Assembly: GCA_032622095.1 (NCBI GenBank)
Contig: CP136069.1
Span: forward strand, 87,320,958 to 87,384,957
Length of the DNA: 64,000 bases
Source: Siphonodentalium dalli
Taxonomy: Eukaryota > Mollusca > Scaphopoda > Gadilida > Siphonodentaliidae
Direction: 5' to 3'
Shown: positions 43,616 through 56,470 of the stretch, piece by piece
How positions within the stretch are numbered: the stretch's first letter is position 1
Layout: each line of letters begins with the position of its first letter
Notes under the pieces: model-generated
The model's input: the letters and a program-made list of their open reading frames with translations, nothing else
Databases searched by the model: none
Told to the model about the DNA's origin: nothing
Made by a program: the position numbers and the translations under genes

Positions 43616-44173
43616 TTGATTCCTGACTGACACTGAAATTGTACAGAGTAAGTTTTTTTTAAATGGCGTTAATGGCTAATATTGTCTTACAGTATATATA
43701 TTATCTGTTCTCTGTGCTGACCATATTTGAAGGGCCAATAAATACATACTAGCTCTTTAATAACAGTAAGTTTGCGACTTGAAACTGGTGCTGGTACTCA
43801 TATGGGTAGTTTGCCTGTATACAATTGGTCAGTCACTGGTGATGGACCGTGGGTCGACTGGAACAAAACTGAACACATATACAAATTGTAATTTGCCTTA
43901 TCAACTGAAATATTAGGTCAAGAAGAATACCCTCTCCATAATCAGTACTCTTTTAACAGGGATTTAGCAACAATGGAATGGGTTGGTTGTCTTTCCTCCA
44001 TCCACTTGTCAGACGTGAGACATTTGAATCTCATACATAAACCAAGCTATAAAATACCAATGTCTGATGTAGAATATGATTAAGTGCAAGACTACAAATT
44101 GTGTAATTTGCAGAATGAGGTCCCCAGATGGTGAATTCTTCTGAGAAGTGTGTATATTCTCAAACTAACATTG
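43616..44173. other. Intron DNA without recognisable features
   Basis: A half copy of the 'gcagaatgaggtccccag' foldback family is at about 44112. Nothing else was seen. Confidence 0.45.
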
Positions 44174-45358
44174 TTTATGTGTGTACCCATACTATAGTAT
44201 GTGTACTAGTATGGTACACATAGTGTTGATGTCCGGATTGACCACTCATTGTTCGTCCATAGACATGAGTGTAACCAAATTTTGTAAATGAGTATCTTAT
44301 AAAACGAGAGGCCGATCACGATCGGCAGATGTTTAACCCATACCTTGGACATAGTGATCAGCTATTTTCAGTTCATACGCGAAAATCCATAAGCCATAAC
44401 TCCCGTTTAAAAAAAATGGATCAAACCCAAATTCGAACTCTATCTGTATTTTGGGCTGAGAAACTCACATACCAAATTTACATACATCTCAATAAAATGA
44501 GATATATACTAAGTATCAGGAATGTTGAGAATTAAGGGTTCATTTTAACCACAAAAATCCATACAAGTGAAAGAGATATAATAGGAGAATGATTACATGA
44601 AAAATATACAAAAGCATAAAATTGATGACCAGGGTTAACAATTTGACCTCTATAAAATTAGGTGACTGTACCAGGTATGTCACTTGAACACAGCATTGAT
44701 ATGCTAAACCAGAGAGCTATATGGAAATGCAATAAACAACATCTTTCACTGTGTGCTGAAGATATGATGGCTAAAAATAACTCTAATTCCCTTAATACAG
44801 GTTTACGAAAGACTCTCTGATATCACAGGTAATTAATTGTAAGCTGCTATGGTTATATATTGTAAGCATAAAATATCGAATCTGTTCAATTCTTAGTTAA
44901 AAAGGGCCATAACTCTGGTATAAAAAACAGGATCTAACCCATAATCAAACTTGATCTGTATTTTGAGTTGAGAAACTCACATACCAAATTTGGTTCCTAT
45001 CAGATGAAAACTGGTTGATTTATCGAAGCATGCATGAATTATATGTCAAAGGGCCATAACTCCATTAAAAATAATCTGATCAAAGTTATCGTAGCATCCA
45101 TGAATTCTAAGTCGAAAAAGGGCCATAACTCCGTAAACAGAACTCGGATCAAACCCATGTTAGAACTCGATCTGTATATTGGTTTGAGAAATTCATATAC
45201 AAAATTTGGTTCTGATCAGTTGGAAAATGTTCGAGTTATCACACCATGCGTAAAGTGTCTACAGACAGACGATGGACGGACGGACTAACGACGAGTGGTC
45301 AATCCGGACGTCGACATTATGTGTACCATACTATGGTATGGGTACACATAAAAAAAAA
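44174..45358. mobile_element. Element with inverted 'gtgtaccc' palindrome ends
   Basis: The left end has atgtgtgtacccatac, a palindrome and gtccggattgaccactc. The right end is the inverse: gagtggtcaatccggacg, then tatggtatgggtacacat. Both termini of the 'gttatggccc' family thus face each other here, with gggccataactc modules between. The reverse CCGATC island sits at 44303-44357. This copy suggests the family has long terminal inverted repeats. Confidence 0.65.
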
Positions 45359-46549
45359 TCTTCATTGAAATTAATGAGACTCATTTGAACATCTCGGGAA
45401 CCACCGAGCTGATAAATCTGACATGGTGTGAAGGGGCCTTGGACGGTAGGTATTCAGATTATTAAAATGTGACGGACATGTCAAAAAGAACCAGAGCTGG
45501 TATCGCACTGGGATCGTCCTGTTCATCTTTATAGGCCCCTGCGAATAGTGGTTTTCGACCAAATCAAATTTTTAGCCGAATAGCTCTAAAAAAAAAAAAT
45601 TGAAAAGTAATCGAATATTTCATAATCTTGGTCGCCGAAACATTAAGATAAAGATATGTTTTCTGTTTTTGTCTGTATATCAGAATTATCTTTTAAATAA
45701 AACATGTTGTCCTCTTTTTCTGTGAATGGGGGATCGATAATTAAAGACATAATTTCTTCAAAATATAACAAACAATTTGGAAAATACTATTTTTGTGTGT
45801 GGTAAATAAAAAAATCCAGAATTTAATGACGTCATTTGTGGTGACTTCCACATTGATTCAAAATGCGGAATAGGAGATGGACCATTGCATAATTATGCTA
45901 TCACGACTTTCTTAAATATAATGCAGGTTCGATTAAAGAGCTTTGACCTGCACTTTCGCGAACGACATTACAACTGTCATACACTGCAAGTCAAAACTGA
46001 GCAAATACAATCAAATAATGAAAAGATAATATATCTAGTAGCCTGCATCAGTCTCCAATGGCCAATCTTTTTTTAATTTGGCTAATAAAAATTTCATTTG
46101 GCTAAACTTTTTTTTGCCCCAATTAGAGACGGAAAGCATGGAGCTGGAAAGCTAATTAAAAAGCGCTGAATATACATATATCGAAATTCAAGATGAAGTT
46201 AGGCGACGAAAGTATTTTGTACTTTGGAAATATTGCACCATAACGATCCAATAAATATGCAGATTTTTGTTTATATGGGGTCGATGACACCGACAATGTA
46301 AACATGTATGCCTTGCAGAGAATTGTTATCAATGAGCACAACGAACAGGTGAAGACCTAGTGATGACGCTGTTTTATGGAGTATTTTGTAATTTTGTAAT
46401 TGGCGGATCGGAATAGTATCCATCATTCACATTCACTGCACATAATCAAACATCACTGAGACAGCAACAGGTAAGCTCTAACATTTAACCAGCGTAATCG
46501 TCAAAACACTTAATATGTACACTGGTTATATAATGTTTTAAAAGTGTAA
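45359..46549. other. Intron DNA without recognisable features
   Basis: The 'atttggctaataaaaatttc' stretch at about 46076-46104 resembles 54128-54222. No exon could be supported. Confidence 0.45.
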
Positions 46550-46840
46550 TTAATTTTTCCTTAAGGGAAGCCCGAACTGAACTATATGGATTATATCTCC
46601 GGCATTGTGTCATCAGGAGGGTTAAAATTTATTGCCTGCCGATCGCCTAATATCGGGTCAAGAACTGCTCAGATTAGCCACGCATGAATGCGTCCAGGTA
46701 ATTCCCACCTTCTGAACGCTCGACCCAGCCACTTTTATTTTCCGACTCTATAAGATTTGCGAGTCGCGGGGTTGGGAATGGCACCACCATGGGAGGGAAC
46801 TTTGATAGTTCAGTTCGGGCTTCCCTTTAGGAAAAATTAA
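46550..46840. mobile_element. Inverted-repeat element of about 290 bp
   Basis: The left arm ttaatttttccttaagggaag continues with cccgaactgaactat. The right arm is its inverse (46804-46840). A worn copy of the arm, ctctcactgaactatatgg, starts again at about 46876, so the element may be one end of a larger repeat. Confidence 0.65.
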
Positions 46841-46859
46841 TAATACTTTTAAAAATTAT

Positions 46860-47420
46860 ATTTTTCTGCCAAGGAAGCTCTCACTGAACTATATGGTGCC
46901 CAGGGAGAATAAGGTATGCCCCCAAGGTCAATAGGGCGGATGACAAAATTTTAGAGGAGCCATCTGACCAGAGGAAGCCCCCCCCAGATCCCCCAAATGC
47001 AGGCGGCTCCGACCAAGCTGGCACAAATGATAGTCTCAGTCGAATCCCATGATGGCGGAGGAGCAGGCCTGGCGGTATCCCGAGGGAGTACACATCCAGG
47101 GGGACAAGACCCACACTCATGATGGAGTGGGCCACGGCTCCGTGGGGAAGAGTCCGAAGACCAATTGGCTGGTGCACTCATGGTGGCACATGACGAAGTC
47201 TCTTCCCCACCCAGAACAGCCTCCAAGGATTCAGGGTCCGGAGTTTCAACTCTGGAAGATTGGTTGACAGAATCGACGCTAGCAGTACCCTGCCTACCAC
47301 GTTTCGCTGTCGTAGCAGGAACGGGGAGGGGGGGGGGGGCGAACTGGTCTTGCCCGAGGTAAAGACTGGCATTTTTCCTTTTACAAAACATTTGGTTAGT
47401 TATTGTAAACATGGTTAATA
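46860..47420. other. GC-rich degenerate patch, possible retroelement relic
   Basis: A long minus-strand frame (47412-46951) is rich in Pro, Ser and Cys but has no motif that I can assign. Bases 47150-47300 resemble 48030-48170 (ggctggtgc, cttccccacc, gattggttg). It is probably a decayed mobile element. Confidence 0.4.
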
Positions 47421-47459
47421 AGACAAAAGTCCTTCAGTTTTATTGCCGCCACCTTATCC

Positions 47460-48170
47460 TACCCGCGGTAAGTTGAACCGCAGGTAAGATACGATCTTTT
47501 CTTCTCGTCTATTGAGGACGATGAGTTTGATTTCTCATGTGCAAGAACATAGCGGTGTCCTTGCTTCCGTTGAGAATATTTTATACACTTTCGGAGAGTC
47601 CGCCGATGGTGGAGCATGCCTGGACATATCTCGAAGGAGTATGATTCCAGTGAGGCAAGACCCACTCCCGTAATGGAGAGGGCCACAGGCCGTGGGGAAG
47701 AGTCATAAGTGTCAGTTCTTCCCAGGAGACGAGAGCAATTGCTTGCGTACCCGTATGCACTTGCCATCTTTAATTCATGCATGGTTACGAAACTTGCATG
47801 AGTTTTTCCATCATGTCAAAATGTTCATGGGCACTGAAATCGTTGATTCCATATTATTGAAAACTTTTCCCATCTCAGTTAAATAATGTAAATGTGAAAG
47901 AGCAACTGAACATATCCCACAATGACATTGTATTTGAGAAAAACCCAACGATTACATTATGTACGCAATTACATCCATCTTCCGAATTGCGAGATCAAAT
48001 AAGTGCTCTTGCTGCGACTACTCGTGGGAAGGACTGAAGTCTGGTCGGCTGGTGCGCTGTTGGTGGCATACGACGAGTCTTCCCCACCCAAGTGCTCAGG
48101 TGCCGGGCGTTCGCCCTTGATGATTGGTTGTCCGAATCAACGATGTGAGCACCCCACCAGTCACTGCTGC
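47460..48170. repeat. Diverged second copy of the GC-rich patch, related to 15340-15630
   Basis: Shared blocks with 15340-15630 include acccgtatgcact, ttttcccatct, gaacatatcccacaatgac/tatatcacacaatgac and gtgggaaggactg. Blocks shared with 47150-47300 show it is the same family. Confidence 0.5.
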
Positions 48171-48174
48171 TGGG

Positions 48175-48700
48175 CAGTGGTCGTGCACAATATAAAGGCT
48201 TCTTGCGGAGCGGCGCTTTATGATGATACAAATGCTTCCATTTGTGGTATTCTGTGAGGTATTCTAGTTGCCAGATAATCATTGGATATGTAGCAATAGA
48301 AGAAGAAAAGCCAAGTTTTGGACTCTTTGAAATTGGCATCGGTCGTACACAATATAAAGGCTTGTGATGTAACTGCGCTTTATATGCGGGACAATACAAA
48401 TGCTGTCCTGTCTGTTATTCGCCAGATAATCAATTGGTTATGCGGCAATAGAAGGAAAGGAGCCATGTTTTGTACTCTGTTGGAATTTATATTTGCAGAG
48501 ACCAGGCGCAATATAAATGTATGTCCTGCAACCATGCTTTATATGTGAGGGAAGTCTATTTGTCATATAATTGGTCCAATATAGGCCTATATATGTAAAT
48601 AGAGGGCAAAGAGCCAAGTAATGGACTCTGTTGGAAAGGCTATTGGAAGTGCAGCTGTGGCACGTGACAATATATATAGGTACTACATGTAGTGCGCCTT
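48175..48700 (+). repeat. Diverged tandem repeat, period about 160 bp
   Basis: Recurring blocks are cacaatataaaggctt, gcgctttatatgcggg, gccagataatcaattgg, ggcaatagaagg and aaagccaagttttggactc. Three to four units can be followed. Confidence 0.65.
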
Positions 48701-50124
48701 TACTATTCATGGTTGAAAAGTGTGGAAGTATTGAAGAATCAGTGAAACTGGTCGCCATATAGCAGTCCTTACGCCATTGTTTGGTGTGTATGGTATTGTG
48801 GCTATGAGGCACTGATACCGTCCTATTTCCGTATTATTGGGCACAATTAATAGAGTATAGCGACAAACACTAATGTCTGAGGAGAAGAGGTCAGATGTTG
48901 TCTATTTGGTTAATGTGATCACATGCAGTACCGCACAAATATAGACAATTTAATTGAGAACCTGTGGATGTGAGATCATCTGCCCGATGAGAATAAGTAT
49001 AAACATTGATTTACTTGAAAGTTGTCATCACACTGGCTAGCCAATAAATCATTCCGATACTTCGACCATGTTCTGTCAAGAACAAGGTGCTCGACATGGG
49101 AGACACAGTATGCTTTGTGGTACCTAGTTCACATTGGATATGATGACTTGGCACTAATAAGCCACTGGGCTCTCATCAAGGCCGTCATCCCAGATGTCTC
49201 CTCCAATGATTTCTTACTACGGTACAAAATTATCATTAGATAGTTAAGCGAACTGTAGCTGAACGGTCAGGCTAATATACTGACATATCGGTGCAAACTG
49301 TGATCAGGTAATTCCATTCAGCCAAGCTGAATGGAGTGATTGCAGAGAAACAGACGCAAGTGTCACCGAAAAATGACAGAGTATGATGATGGAGTTTTCT
49401 TTCGATAATTGAAACGAAATTCCTTTGTCGCCAAATCTGGTGTATCATATTGTCCTAGGCTCCAATCAAACCAGTCACACGAAGTGTAACAACCTGACTG
49501 TCAGTCATACTGTATATGCATGTAAATAATGAGACACTATTTATTATAGCGACACAGCAATATTGGAACAGACGTCATATAATACTTGTACATATGATAA
49601 TGAACATATTCGCCTCATTGCGAATGATTGTTCCGATACAATGAGGTATAGAATATGGAATCGCAAGTAAACGAGGAATGATGTTGCAATAAATACCTTG
49701 AATTTGCAGTAACATTCGCGATGAATTTGCAGTAACATTCGCGATAATGTTGCAAGTATCCATATACAAACAACAACAAAGACAAGCCCGCATGATCATA
49801 CACGTTCGGCTAGCTTAGATTTGTAGGTATTAATCGTGAAAACATAATTGAAGATAACGACCTGTTGGATATCTAGAAGGATGTCTTTAAGGTCTATGAT
49901 AATCAGGTCCCAAATGTCAGTTGAGGTCTGGTAGCCAAACGGCAACATTACACTAATTTACATTATGTTCAAGCAAATGAAATGTCAGGTTCATTGGACT
50001 ATCTTTTTTATTTGGTCATGTATATTATTGCCAAAGGAAACATTTCTGTCCTGGGCAACGTACCACAAGCTAACATAGCTGTGACATGTATGCCTTAGGG
50101 ATCGTGTCTTAATGCAAAAACCGA
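48701..50124. other. Intron DNA without recognisable features
   Basis: A short duplication of tgcagtaacattcgcgat lies at about 49708-49745. The frame at 49022-49243 has no known motif. Confidence 0.4.
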
Positions 50125-50290
50125 TACTGACCGATAACCGATGTACATCGGTTAAATCATCGGTTGACCTATGCGACCGACGTGAAAAACGACCGATGGT
50201 TCGACAGATGGCGTACATCGGTTGACCGATGGAGTACATCATTTGACCGATGGCGACGTTCAAAATAACCGATTGTCGACCGATGGACTT
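50125..50290. repeat. Cluster of ACCGATGG/CATCGGT words
   Basis: About a dozen copies of ccgat(g) or its inverse lie within 165 bases, in irregular spacing and both orientations. Confidence 0.6.
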
Positions 50291-52678
50291 AAATTATGAT
50301 GTCATAACGTCATGTTTGTAAGCCAGTGCTATAACTATCACTCTTCGCATCCAAATAAACGTACAGGTAATATTCGTCACTAGCTACCAGCATTCGAATG
50401 CATGTGTCCACGAAGGGAACGGAGCAACTAGACGGGAGATAACTCGCCCCGACGGTGATTTTGTGTTTGGGATGACTTGTCTCATGTTGATGGTCATATA
50501 ATAATTCTTGGTTGGGTTTTTTATGGGTTATTTTATTCGTATTTATAAAAAAAATCATATTGAATTATATCTTGACTTTCATTTTCACTTCAATTAATCC
50601 TTGTGTGTGGGAATACAAGGACTTCCTTGGCGAGACGGTGCACGTGCATGGTAAAATGTTGTGTAAACACAATCATAACTGTCCGCTAATTACAGTATTC
50701 TTATGACAAAACATTGTATGAACACAATTAATTGTCCTCTAAATGAGTCTTAAAGTGATGTGAAACACTCCGCCAGGGTGATAAAATAGAAATGGAGAAT
50801 AATCCAGCTCAAAGTAGTAATTTTTACAAATATATCCAAATTTGACAACAAAAGCCGTCATTCTTATCTATTAATTAAATACAGTGACGCTCGATGGTGA
50901 AATCAATTTATCTCAGATAGTTGTGTCCCGAACGGCAAGTACACTGCGGCCGAACGGCATGTACACCGGGGTTAGATTTCTGGTTTGTATCGTCTTTTTT
51001 CGAGTTTAAAACAAGTAGTTAATAGTAGTATACGAAGATTAGTATTTTTAATTAAAGGAAATTTAAATTCGTACATAATATCGGCTTTGCGGTCATTATA
51101 ACGAATCACATTTATATTTAACCGCACTGTTTCAACTATCTGATGCAGATTTTAATGGAACTTTGTTGTCAAACATAAAAACAAACTCATGCATCGATCC
51201 CGCGCATGCCATCACGTCGACATACACCTGTCAATCATCCAGGATTAGTTTGTGAGATTTTATTCTCTGCTTTAATTGGTTGGCTGTGGGAGGAGCTTAC
51301 CGATATTTTGTTCTAATGTGGTATACTTTGACACTATAACCGAGAATTAGTAAATTAAATTATTCCCATGTTTTTATTCGAGTGGCTATTATTTTAAAAT
51401 ATATGGACAAATGAGCATATTAAATAAAAGTGTAATATTCTCAATCCATATGTGGCAAATCCATTGCCCAGTGAAAATTAACTGCGAGCGCCAGAAACTG
51501 GAAATGTGCGACATTTTACGATTTCCTCTATAATTCTACGGTATGCCATCCGAGGATGAACTGAATAAAGATTACACAAACAATGTGTGTAGAAATTTTC
51601 AGAATTGTGATGGGACACGTATATAAGACCAAAATGAATAATGCACGCGTTTCCCCGAACGGACACACCATTTTATTATACATTAACAAGCTATAGCAAA
51701 TACACCATTTATTGTATTCTCTACCAACATTTCTACAGATAAGATTTTAGTCATCATATTAGAATAAAAATTGTCGTGTTGACAAGTTGTGAAAACCACT
51801 AGCCTAGTCCAAATCTTCTCGTACTAAAACCAGCTAAGATATTGGGATGGAGATGCTGATATTTAGTCCGAGTTCGTCCTGTATGGTCTCTTATGACACG
51901 ACTTACACCCAAGGTTTGTGGCGGAAATTTGTTGTGTATTTTACTCGATTTACCTAGCAAATCAATACGTGATACTATATACATCGGAAACAGTGACATC
52001 TTATGGTCATAATGGTGTATAATAATCTAACTTTGTATATTCCAGTTGATTGCCACAAACATCGCTTTTTTTCTCTGTTTGATTACGTTTTAACTGAAAG
52101 CCGAAGTGGTCCGAATAACTTCGGCATAATCCGGAGTTTGTTCTGGGTATTCTAGTTTCCGTTTCTATATATAGCGCTGGGTTTTCCGAACAAAATGGCG
52201 AAAACCGATCGCCCCAAAGTCCAGTTTCCTATGTGCTTTGAGAACAATTCCCGCACTAAAAACTTAATGACATAATGGAGGATCAGAACGGTAGTTTTGT
52301 TGACAATTTTCGCAAGCAACTTGTCAAAATTGGAGCAAATTAGAACTCTTGTGTCTGACTTGCCATGCGTGTGATTTTCATCCATGTGCATTTTGACTTT
52401 TGTGTTGATAAAATAATCGGAGAACCGAATCACACAGTTTCGAAATATAGTTCTTCCGTTTTAGTAGGACTTTTCAAACTTAAGGTTCAAAACTTATGCA
52501 AATTTTGTTTGATTTTTTGTGTGCTTAACTGGTTCGCTGCTAAATATCCTACATACACGTAATAAAATGCGTATATATATATATTTCAACAAACAGAAAA
52601 TTATTGAATTTTATGCTCGGAGTTGATAATTTGCACTCTTTTCTCAAATTTGACCCCCATATATATGCATTTGTGATT
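50291..52678. other. Intron DNA, one repeat fragment
   Basis: 50745-50930 matches 31270-31555 in reverse. A TATA-like tatatatag at 52166 stands before an ATG at 52194 (aaaatggcgaaaacc), but the frame is only 26 codons. No gene is called. Confidence 0.4.
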
Positions 52679-53030
52679 ATGTTATGAGCCTGGATGTCTC
52701 ACTAGGCTATGGTTATGAGCTTGGATGTCTCAATAGGCTATGGTTATGAGTCTGGATGTCTCATTAGGTTATGGCTATGCCTATGGGCCTGGATGTCTCA
52801 TTAGCCATTAGGCTATGGTTATGAGCCTTGATGTCTCATTAGACTATGGTTATGGGTCTGGATGTCTCATTAGGCAATGATTATGAGTCTGGATGTCTCA
52901 TTAGGCAATGGTTATGGGCCTGGATGTCTCATTATGCTATGGTTATGAGCCTGGTTGTCTGTTTGTCAAAGTAGGTTATCGATATGAGCCTGGATGTCTG
53001 ATTAGGTTATGGTTATGAGCTTGGTTGTCG
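52679..53030 (+). repeat. Minisatellite of about 31 bp, eleven units
   Basis: The unit is close to ggttatgagcctggatgtct followed by cattaggctat. Several units have small changes or a few extra bases. Confidence 0.92.
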
Positions 53031-53792
53031 GCCGCCCTTTGGGCAAAACATTTGTAATTTTTCTCAAACTTTTCGCGATATAAGTACCTTTTCTGACAAT
53101 TTTATTGGTCGGCATCCATTCAAACTTCACAATGTCCCAATTTAATTATATATGTAACAATATTTCTGAAATATTACCTGACAAACGCTATTTAAATGAT
53201 TAAACTAAACAAGAGTTGACTAAACAAGACAGTGTCATTGCCAAAGACCATATCTGGGCTTCCAGCACTCTTACATAGGGTCCAAATATGGGCTTTCAGC
53301 ACTGAACCAGTTAACAAGAGCAGTATATTGCTCTGTTCGCTTAGTATATATCTTAATTTCGCGGAAGTCCACCAAATGTAGGTGAAATGTAACACCATAT
53401 TATTTATTCTAATGCTCGTTGTGTTTACAATGTTTTAAACTTTGAGAGGGTTGTAATTCCCGTAATTTATTTAATGTATTACATTTATATCTTCAATGTT
53501 TAATTAATCTATTTATTTTTTATTTATTGACACACATAATTACGATTACAATGGAGAATTCATTGTAATTGTTTGTCGAAAATCTACGGAATATTTTCAA
53601 CGGAAAATGCCGAACACATCATAAAAGGTTTGAATACACATAGATATTCAACAGTTATCACCTTACTAAAATAAGCAATATTTAGCGACAGTCATGGTGT
53701 CAGCGACATAGAATTATGACAATTGGTTTAGCGCATTTATGTGATTATAATTACATAGAATGTTAGATTAATGTTTGCGAATTTCGTTTCAG
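53031..53792. other. Intron DNA without recognisable features
   Basis: Nothing recognised. Confidence 0.4.
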
Positions 53793-53917
53793 GTAACAAC
53801 TCCCAGCATAGTGCATCTGAACAAATGTTGAAGGAGAGTAAAATCATAAAGGAAATACAAATAACAACCATAGCTCAAGCAGAAAAGTCCATTGCCTCTG
53901 TGATGAAAAATTTCTGA
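53793..53917 (+). CDS. Possible terminal exon of an unknown plus-strand gene
   Basis: The acceptor-like tttcgtttcag is followed by 41 codons ending in TGA, reading NNSQHSASEQMLKESKIIK and then a charged helix-like end EIQITTIAQAEKSIASVM. An attaaa lies at about 54073. The composition looks protein-like and unlike the surrounding AT-rich DNA. No partner exon was found and the family is not recognised. It would be nested in the protease intron on the opposite strand. Confidence 0.25.
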
Positions 53918-55151
53918 CTTTGATTTTCACTGGGCTTTTTGCATATGGTTGGATGTGAAATCCCGCCGTATTTTGTATTAATGCTTTACATGAATTGATC
54001 TATGTTCGTATAATATTGTTTTTTAAAGTTGTTTTTGTGTTATTTTAGTTATGTTTTTATTCTGAGTAACAATTAAAGTTTAAAACAAATATTTTAGTCA
54101 TTAATTGTGAAGCCCTGAGAAAATTAGGATTTAATTTGGCCAAAGTTTTTTTTAATTTGGCCAAAAAACATTTGGCCAAGTTTTTTCATTTGGCTAATAA
54201 AATTTTCATTTGGCTAGTGGCCAAAAGTTTTCGGTCCAGTGCAAACACTGGCCTGTATGTGACGTAATTTTCAACACAATTGTGAAATATCCTTCTGTCG
54301 ATCTCCAATTGGATGTCCATGGAATAAATTATAAACTATTATATTCACAGTCGCAAAACAAGCAGGTTAGAACAGTTAAAGATAAATTAAAACGGAATAT
54401 TTTGAAGGAATACTTGCGAGTGAATTTACTGTTTATACTTCGCAGTAGTTGTGAATGTTCAAATATTACAGATGAAAACATTAAGTTCATGTTCACTGGT
54501 TTGGTGTATTCAAATTTACCATTCATTGTATCATAGTTGAATCGAATTCTAATCGAATATCGAGGTCGAATTGAATATGAAAATGAATAACGAATATTCA
54601 CAGGAGCTAAGTCTACCTGGCATCTATTGTTGCAGACTATAGTTCTTATCATAATTGTCACGAGATGGTCACTCAGTGTTTTTGCCACAGTTGTCCGATA
54701 CTGGTGCAGCATATTCTAATACTAGGTATACTTTTTGAAGGGTATTTCTAGATAACACATGTTTATATTTCCTCATTTCTAGATAACACATGTTTATATT
54801 TCCTCATGAGGTCAATTCATTCTTTTCCACGCAGTATCAGTAATCTCATCAATATGCATGGCCATGTACTTGAGTCCAAGATAAGTCGTCTGTTATTTGG
54901 AATATAATTGACGTTAACTTGCCATCATGTTTATGACACAACGGTAACGGTATATATATTCAGTAGTGAACTCTATTTAAAATGCTGATAATAACTCATA
55001 ATACCGCTTTACAAAAAATCATTAAAAAAACCAAATAAATTTAATATGGTTCATGCTAAACCTTATTCAACTCAAGCAGCTCATGACTGAGACAACAATG
55101 GACCACGGGTGTTTTAATACGGACTATAATCATCACAGTCCAAGTCATTAA
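53918..55151. other. Intron DNA with small repeats
   Basis: 54128-54222 repeats atttggccaa and atttggctaa words. 54744-54807 is a perfect tandem duplication of a 31-base segment (ttctagataacacatgttta...). Otherwise nothing was seen. Confidence 0.5.
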
Positions 55152-56470
55152 CCCTTTCAGTGCCAAGTCCGATTTTTGTATCAACCAATATTTCCTTGAT
55201 AATTTTTCAAATTTATTGATTATAATAATGTGATACATTGATGGAAAGAGCTCTATTACATTATCACATTATTATAATCAACAAGAGGTGTGCACTCGAG
55301 TGCTAGCATAAACCCACCGTGGCAAATTCAACCCGCATTATCCATAAATCCAACAAAAAAGATTTTTAACTTTAAAGAAAAATTCGGACTAATAATATCG
55401 ATATGGTGTCACAAGAAGCTTTTACAGAAAATATTATTCAAATTGGTTCATATTTGTTAAAGTTATTAAGTCGGACAGAATTTTCTAAGTCAAAATAAGT
55501 CGAAAATGAAGTGTAATATTACGAAAAACAGTCTGAGCCAATCCCTAGCCGCATCATGTAGAGAGGGTATTGTGAGAAGCATATACACCAAACATTATTG
55601 AAATCGGTTCATATTTGTTAAAGTTATTAAGTCGGACAGAATTTTCTAAGTCAAAATAAGTCGAAAATGAGGCGTAACTTTAAAAAAAAAAGTCGGACCG
55701 AACCGCAATTAGCATCATGCGGAGAGGCAGTCCTAAGGAGATTGCATACAAAAAATTATTGAAATCGGTTCATAGTTGTTCGAGTTATGAGGTCGGTCGG
55801 ACGGACGGACGTACCAACAAATGGGTAGATATGTGGCTTCGACCTATGTGGCTAGAAATGGTAATGTGGCTTTAGTTTTTATGTGGCTTCTCAAGTAGCC
55901 ATAAAATTTTAAGTGGCTATCAAGTAGTAGATAGTGATAAAACTCCAGATTATGGATTCATAACATGTTGGAATTATAGCAGAAGAAGCTGATTAAAACT
56001 CAAAAACTTGCTCACAGCAACTGGGACAGTGGAATAGGAGAAACTGACAGGTCCGTGATTGGGTGGCTAGCCACATAAATGTCTTGTCAGTGTCCGACAT
56101 CTCCTATTGACGGGTCATGGATGTCTAAATCTATGGACTTTTTTTCTCCAAATTTTGAGTGACTACAAAATTAAATAAGCTGATTAGGCCAAATAGATCA
56201 TTTTAGAACGTCCATCTGAAAGCTGTTACGTGGCTAGCCACGCAACGGAAGTTATGCACATAAATATCCATTTTACATAATCTTAGCCACATAAGTAGTC
56301 ATTAGTAAACACGGACGGACGGACACACGGAGGGAGAAAGCGTGACGGACGGACGGACGCAGTCAATCCAGTATACCCACCATTTTCTTCGAAAGTGGGG
56401 GTATAATAAATTTGAAAAATTATCAAGGAAATATGGGTTGATACAAAAATCGGGCTTGGCACTGAAAGGG
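55152..56470 (+). mobile_element. 1.3-kb TTAA-flanked element with 66-bp inverted ends
   Basis: TTAA at 55148-55151 and 56471-56474. The terminal repeats of about 66 bases, starting ccctttcagtgccaagtc and ending in gcttggcactgaaaggg, differ at about two positions. Inside are two 165-base units with gttattaagtcggacagaa, a cggacggacgg tract, and many atgtggct/agccacat words. No transposase frame remains. The near-perfect ends imply recent activity. Confidence 0.88.

Noticed and set aside
46951-47412. Minus-strand 153-residue Pro/Ser-rich frame as a host gene
   Set aside because: No known motif or splice partner, and the region is duplicated and diverged at 47460-48170, which suits a decayed mobile element better.
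52166-52274. TATA-like box before ATG 52194 (MAKTDRPKVQFPMCFE...)
   Set aside because: The frame stops after 26 codons and no donor gives a convincing continuation; kept only as a note.
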